A program made the translations under genes and the position numbers. A stretch of DNA of 34,219 bases from Spirochaetota bacterium (lineage in GTDB: Bacteria > Spirochaetota > Spirochaetia > ARS1246), in NCBI GenBank assembly GCA_024275515.1, contig JAJRYZ010000071.1, positions 1 through 34,219 of the forward strand, in the 5' to 3' direction. Positions 31,902-34,219 of this stretch are shown here, piece after piece (position 1 is the stretch's first letter; each line of letters begins with the position of its first letter). Under the pieces are notes generated by a model. That model made no database searches. It was not told where the DNA came from and saw nothing but the letters and a program-made list of their open reading frames with translations.

Positions 31902-32542
31902 CGGCACAGCTCCTTCATGGTCTCTCCCATCGATTTCAACAACAAGTAACAGCTTGTTGCGCCGGCGTCGAGCACGCCTCTCGATCGTTCCGCCAGTCTC
32001 GCCGAGCGACCTCTCTTCGCCACAAGATCCCGCGTCGATTTCCATCCCGCTTCGGCCGCGACCAGCATCGAGTCTACCGCTTCCGGTAGGCCGGCGCCGC
32101 GCGCGTGGGCCGTCTCGACGGCGCCGGCCGCCGGCGCAAGAGTGTCGACCATCGTCTTGTCGCCCACCTCGGCTTCGCCGAGCTCGGCGACCGCTTCGGC
32201 CGCGCGCGCGAGCATCGAGGCAAGAACGCCCGCATCGATCAGCTCCACGCGCTTGCTCGCGCGCGCCATGCTTCGAAAAACCGCGCCGTAGAGCGGCCCC
32301 ATCGCCCCGCCGATCTCCATGACCAGCGTCCGGCCGAGAATGTTCAACGCTTCGCTCATTCCGATATCCGCGCCGGCGATCCTGCTCCCGGCCATCGAAA
32401 AACCCTTGTCCATGTTGATTCCATGATCGCCGTCGCCGATCGCGCCGTCGAGTTCGCTCAACGACCCGCGGTTTTCGTGAATGATTTCGATCATACGTTC
32501 GACGATGATCTTGCCGTCGCCGTTGCTGAACCCCGATGACAT
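31898..32542 (-). CDS. dhaL: DhaL, ADP/ATP-binding subunit of a dihydroxyacetone-type kinase
   Basis: 214 aa. LDGAIGDGDHGINMDKGF contains the Asp cluster (Asp32, Asp37, Asp39) that holds the Mg-nucleotide. GDKTMVDTLAPAAGAVETA and GRSARLAERSRGVLDAGAT are the other conserved segments, the latter being the lid over the nucleotide. In PTS-type systems DhaM rephosphorylates ADP on DhaL; no dhaM is in this window, so the pair may be ATP-dependent or DhaM may be elsewhere. It is 20 bases after dhaK with a GGAGGAA site and overlaps the isomerase start. Confidence 0.93.
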   Translation of the reverse strand: MSSGFSNGDGKIIVERMIEIIHENRGSLSELDGAIGDGDHGINMDKGFSMAGSRIAGADIGMSEALNILGRTLVMEIGGAMGPLYGAVFRSMARASKRVELIDAGVLASMLARAAEAVAELGEAEVGDKTMVDTLAPAAGAVETAHARGAGLPEAVDSMLVAAEAGWKSTRDLVAKRGRSARLAERSRGVLDAGATSCYLLLKSMGETMKELCR

Positions 32543-32562
32543 CTTTTCGTTCCTCCGCCCTT

Positions 32563-33567
32563 CTATACCGCCGTTTGGCGCAAACCCGTCGAGTACGCGT
32601 CGAGGTCGATCAAACCTTTGAGCTCACTATCGAGTCTGAGCAGAGTCAACGTGACGCCCATCATTTCGAGACTGGTAAAGTAGTTGCCGACATACGAGCG
32701 ATGGATCGAGATCCCTCTTCGATCGAGGCGCTTCGCGACGTCGTCGAAAAAGATGTATAGTTCCATCGCCGGCGTGGCGCCGAGTCCGCTGACAAGAACG
32801 ACGACATCGTTTCCTTTCTCGAACGGTAGATCGGGAAGCACCACATCGAGGCTCATTCGAGCGAGCTCCGCCGCCGGTTTCAGATCGTCGACGTACATTC
32901 CCGGCTCTCCGTGGTGACCTATTCCCACTTCCATCTTTCCAGGTTCGATGGAGAAGTTCGGCTTCCCGACCGCGGGGATCGTGCAGGGTGTAAGACCGAT
33001 GCCGATGCTTCTACAGTTGTCTATTGTTTTTTTCGCCGTCGCGATTACCTCATCGAGCGTTCCGCCGAGCGCCGCCTTTGCGCCGGCGGCTTTCCACATC
33101 AAGACTTCGCCGGCAACGCCCCTTCGCTTGTCCCGTTCACCGCGTGGTGCGCTGGGAACATCGTCGTTGGCGACGACGCGCTTTATTTCGATCCCGTCGT
33201 CTTCGGCCTCTTCCATCGCCATCTTCACGTTCATGTTGTCGCCTGAATAGTTGCCGTAGAGGACTGCAACGCCCGCACCTCCGTCGGCGGCTCGAATGGC
33301 GTCGTAGAAGGACTTCGCGGTCGGCGAGGTAAAGACTTCTCCCACGGCAACCGCGTCGACAAGATTCCTCCCGATGTATCCGACGAACGCCGGCTTGTGC
33401 CCGCTTCCACCGCCGGTAACGATTCCGACCTTCCCGGGCGCCGGAGCGCCGCGGTACTTGAGGACGCGAGGATTGGATGTGGGAGCGACGATGTCGGAAT
33501 GCGCCCGTACGAACCCGCGGAGCATATCTTCGACTACCAGATCGGGATTGTTGACTATTCGCTGCAT
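32563..33567 (-). CDS. dhaK: DhaK, ketose-binding subunit of a dihydroxyacetone-type kinase
   Basis: 334 aa. GIVTGGGSGHKPAFVGYIG (with the substrate-contacting GSGH), VLYGNYSGDNMNVKMAMEEA and KMEVGIGHHGEPGMYVDDL are hallmarks; the His before GEPG (His219) forms the covalent hemiaminal with the ketose. It lacks the fused DhaL domain of eukaryotic/Citrobacter kinases, which is supplied by the next gene. Substrates may be dihydroxyacetone or a related ketotetrose. A GGAGGAAG ribosome site precedes the ATG. First gene of the dhaK-dhaL-isomerase operon. Confidence 0.95.
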   Translation of the reverse strand: MQRIVNNPDLVVEDMLRGFVRAHSDIVAPTSNPRVLKYRGAPAPGKVGIVTGGGSGHKPAFVGYIGRNLVDAVAVGEVFTSPTAKSFYDAIRAADGGAGVAVLYGNYSGDNMNVKMAMEEAEDDGIEIKRVVANDDVPSAPRGERDKRRGVAGEVLMWKAAGAKAALGGTLDEVIATAKKTIDNCRSIGIGLTPCTIPAVGKPNFSIEPGKMEVGIGHHGEPGMYVDDLKPAAELARMSLDVVLPDLPFEKGNDVVVLVSGLGATPAMELYIFFDDVAKRLDRRGISIHRSYVGNYFTSLEMMGVTLTLLRLDSELKGLIDLDAYSTGLRQTAV

Positions 33568-33609
33568 ACGCTTCCTCCGATGCGGCTATTGTGTGTCGCG
33601 CAAAACCGA

Positions 33610-33674
33610 CACGTCGGCGAGGCCGACGCCGTGTACAATCGGCGCTTCCGAATTGCTCTTGATCCGGAAGCAGT
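33610..33674. promoter_or_regulatory. Divergent control region with two dyads
   Basis: Between dhaK and the secreted-protein gene two inverted repeats occur: GTCGGC-GAG-GCCGAC (about 33613-33627), flanked by ACAC/GTGT, and GCTTCCG...CGGAAGC (about 33646-33673). They may be operators for the dha operon or hairpins. No convincing -35/-10 pair was found. Confidence 0.35.
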
Positions 33675-33690
33675 CTACTATGAACACGAG

Positions 33691-34219
33691 ATGAACCGAA
33701 ATAGCGTTCTTGCCGTCGCGCCGTTGCTTCTCGTTTTCGTGCTTTCGTCATGGGTGGCGGCGGAATCGCCCCACCCGGAACGAGACTTCGCCCCACGCGC
33801 GGGAGTCGCTCCGGTCGACTCGCTCGAGGATCTTATCGCCAATCCGGCCAAGATCTTTTTTCATGTTGAATCGTGGGAGGGCGAAGGTAGCTACATCATA
33901 CGGTCGGAGACGGACGTGCACGCGGTCTACCCGATCGGCGTTGAGGCGTTTCTGAGTGCGCTACTCGATTTCGCGAATATGAAGAACATCTTCCCGCGCG
34001 TGGATGAGAGCCTGATCGAGTATGCTTCGGAGGACCCTTTCGATAAGCATTCGGTATGGCTTCATGTGAAAATCAAGGTCGCCGGTTTCGGCGCCGAATA
34101 CGTCTACGTCACCGATTTCTGGACCGAAAAGTACGGCAACGGGTATCTTCAGAAGTACCGTCTCAACCGGTCGCCGGACGGGACCTTCTACGAATTGGAC
34201 GGCAGTTGGTATCTCGAAG
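33691..34219 (+). CDS. Secreted protein, possible START/SRPBCC-like fold (C-terminally incomplete)
   Basis: The frame is open to the end of the window, giving 176 residues so far. It starts MNRNSVLAVAPLLLVFVLSS with a clear Sec signal peptide (cleavage about VAA-ES). The mature part has IFFHVESWEGEGSYIIRSE, YPIGVEAFLSALLDFANMKN, HSVWLHVKIKVAGFGAEYVY and FWTEKYGNGYLQKYRLNRS, a pattern of helix and long antiparallel strands as in START/polyketide-cyclase-like lipid-binding folds; this is an inference from pattern only. An ATG eleven bases upstream opens a four-codon frame whose TGA overlaps this start. No good ribosome site is seen, so the start is less secure. Confidence 0.75.
   Translation, partial: MNRNSVLAVAPLLLVFVLSSWVAAESPHPERDFAPRAGVAPVDSLEDLIANPAKIFFHVESWEGEGSYIIRSETDVHAVYPIGVEAFLSALLDFANMKNIFPRVDESLIEYASEDPFDKHSVWLHVKIKVAGFGAEYVYVTDFWTEKYGNGYLQKYRLNRSPDGTFYELDGSWYLE

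Overview
GC-rich (roughly 60% by eye) chromosomal DNA from a spirochaete, most likely a Spirochaetaceae/Treponemataceae relative. Two FlaB core flagellins, two FlaA-type sheath proteins, a long FliD, FlaG and a PlzA-like PilZ protein form a flagellar gene set found together only in spirochaetes. The order tsaB-tsaE-PilZ-(hypothetical)-fliD-flaG-flaB resembles, from memory, the treponemal arrangement. I saw no IS element, phage, CRISPR array, tRNA or rRNA; the window reads as core chromosome.

Region 1 (1-11.3 kb, all minus strand). Reading in the direction of transcription: infC-rpmI-rplT, a coiled-coil gene, zapA, a PlzA-like c-di-GMP receptor and a TPR protein. Next come two flaB genes, each with a structured leader, then flaG, fliD, a hypothetical gene, a membrane-anchored YcgR-like PilZ protein, tsaE and the start of tsaB. 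Translation, cell division and flagellar genes are thus interleaved. Both flaB leaders carry a small hairpin presenting a GGA loop just upstream of a GGA-containing Shine-Dalgarno site, the layout of CsrA control.

Region 2 (11.4-16.1 kb, plus strand). A polytopic membrane protein and a lipoprotein, then a consensus sigma-70 promoter driving tandem flaA-family genes. A terminator-like hairpin follows, inside the signal-peptide region of an OmpA-like outer-membrane protein.

Region 3 (16.0-22.6 kb). UvrD/PcrA/Rep helicase, a small membrane export protein, an NSUN-type RNA m5C methyltransferase and a GTDC1/DUF3524 glycosyltransferase (candidate tRNA-queuosine mannosyltransferase), all on the minus strand. 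A divergent phosphoglucomutase follows.

Region 4 (22.6-28.9 kb, plus strand). A complete Suf iron-sulfur operon: an Rrf2 regulator with an IscR-like Cys triad, sufT (DUF59), sufC, sufB, sufD, a shortened Rieske-like protein lacking one cluster ligand, sufS and sufU. It is preceded by six copies of an 8-bp tandem repeat and a sigma-70-like promoter.

Region 5 (28.9-34.2 kb). A small hypothetical gene; a two-gene unit of a His-rich FG-GAP/VCBS beta-propeller protein and a beta-hydroxyacid dehydrogenase; a convergent dhaK-dhaL-rpiB-like operon whose isomerase lacks both usual RpiB active-site histidines; and a secreted protein running off the end. This is the best candidate for an undescribed system, possibly catabolism of a C3/C4 ketose or sugar acid.
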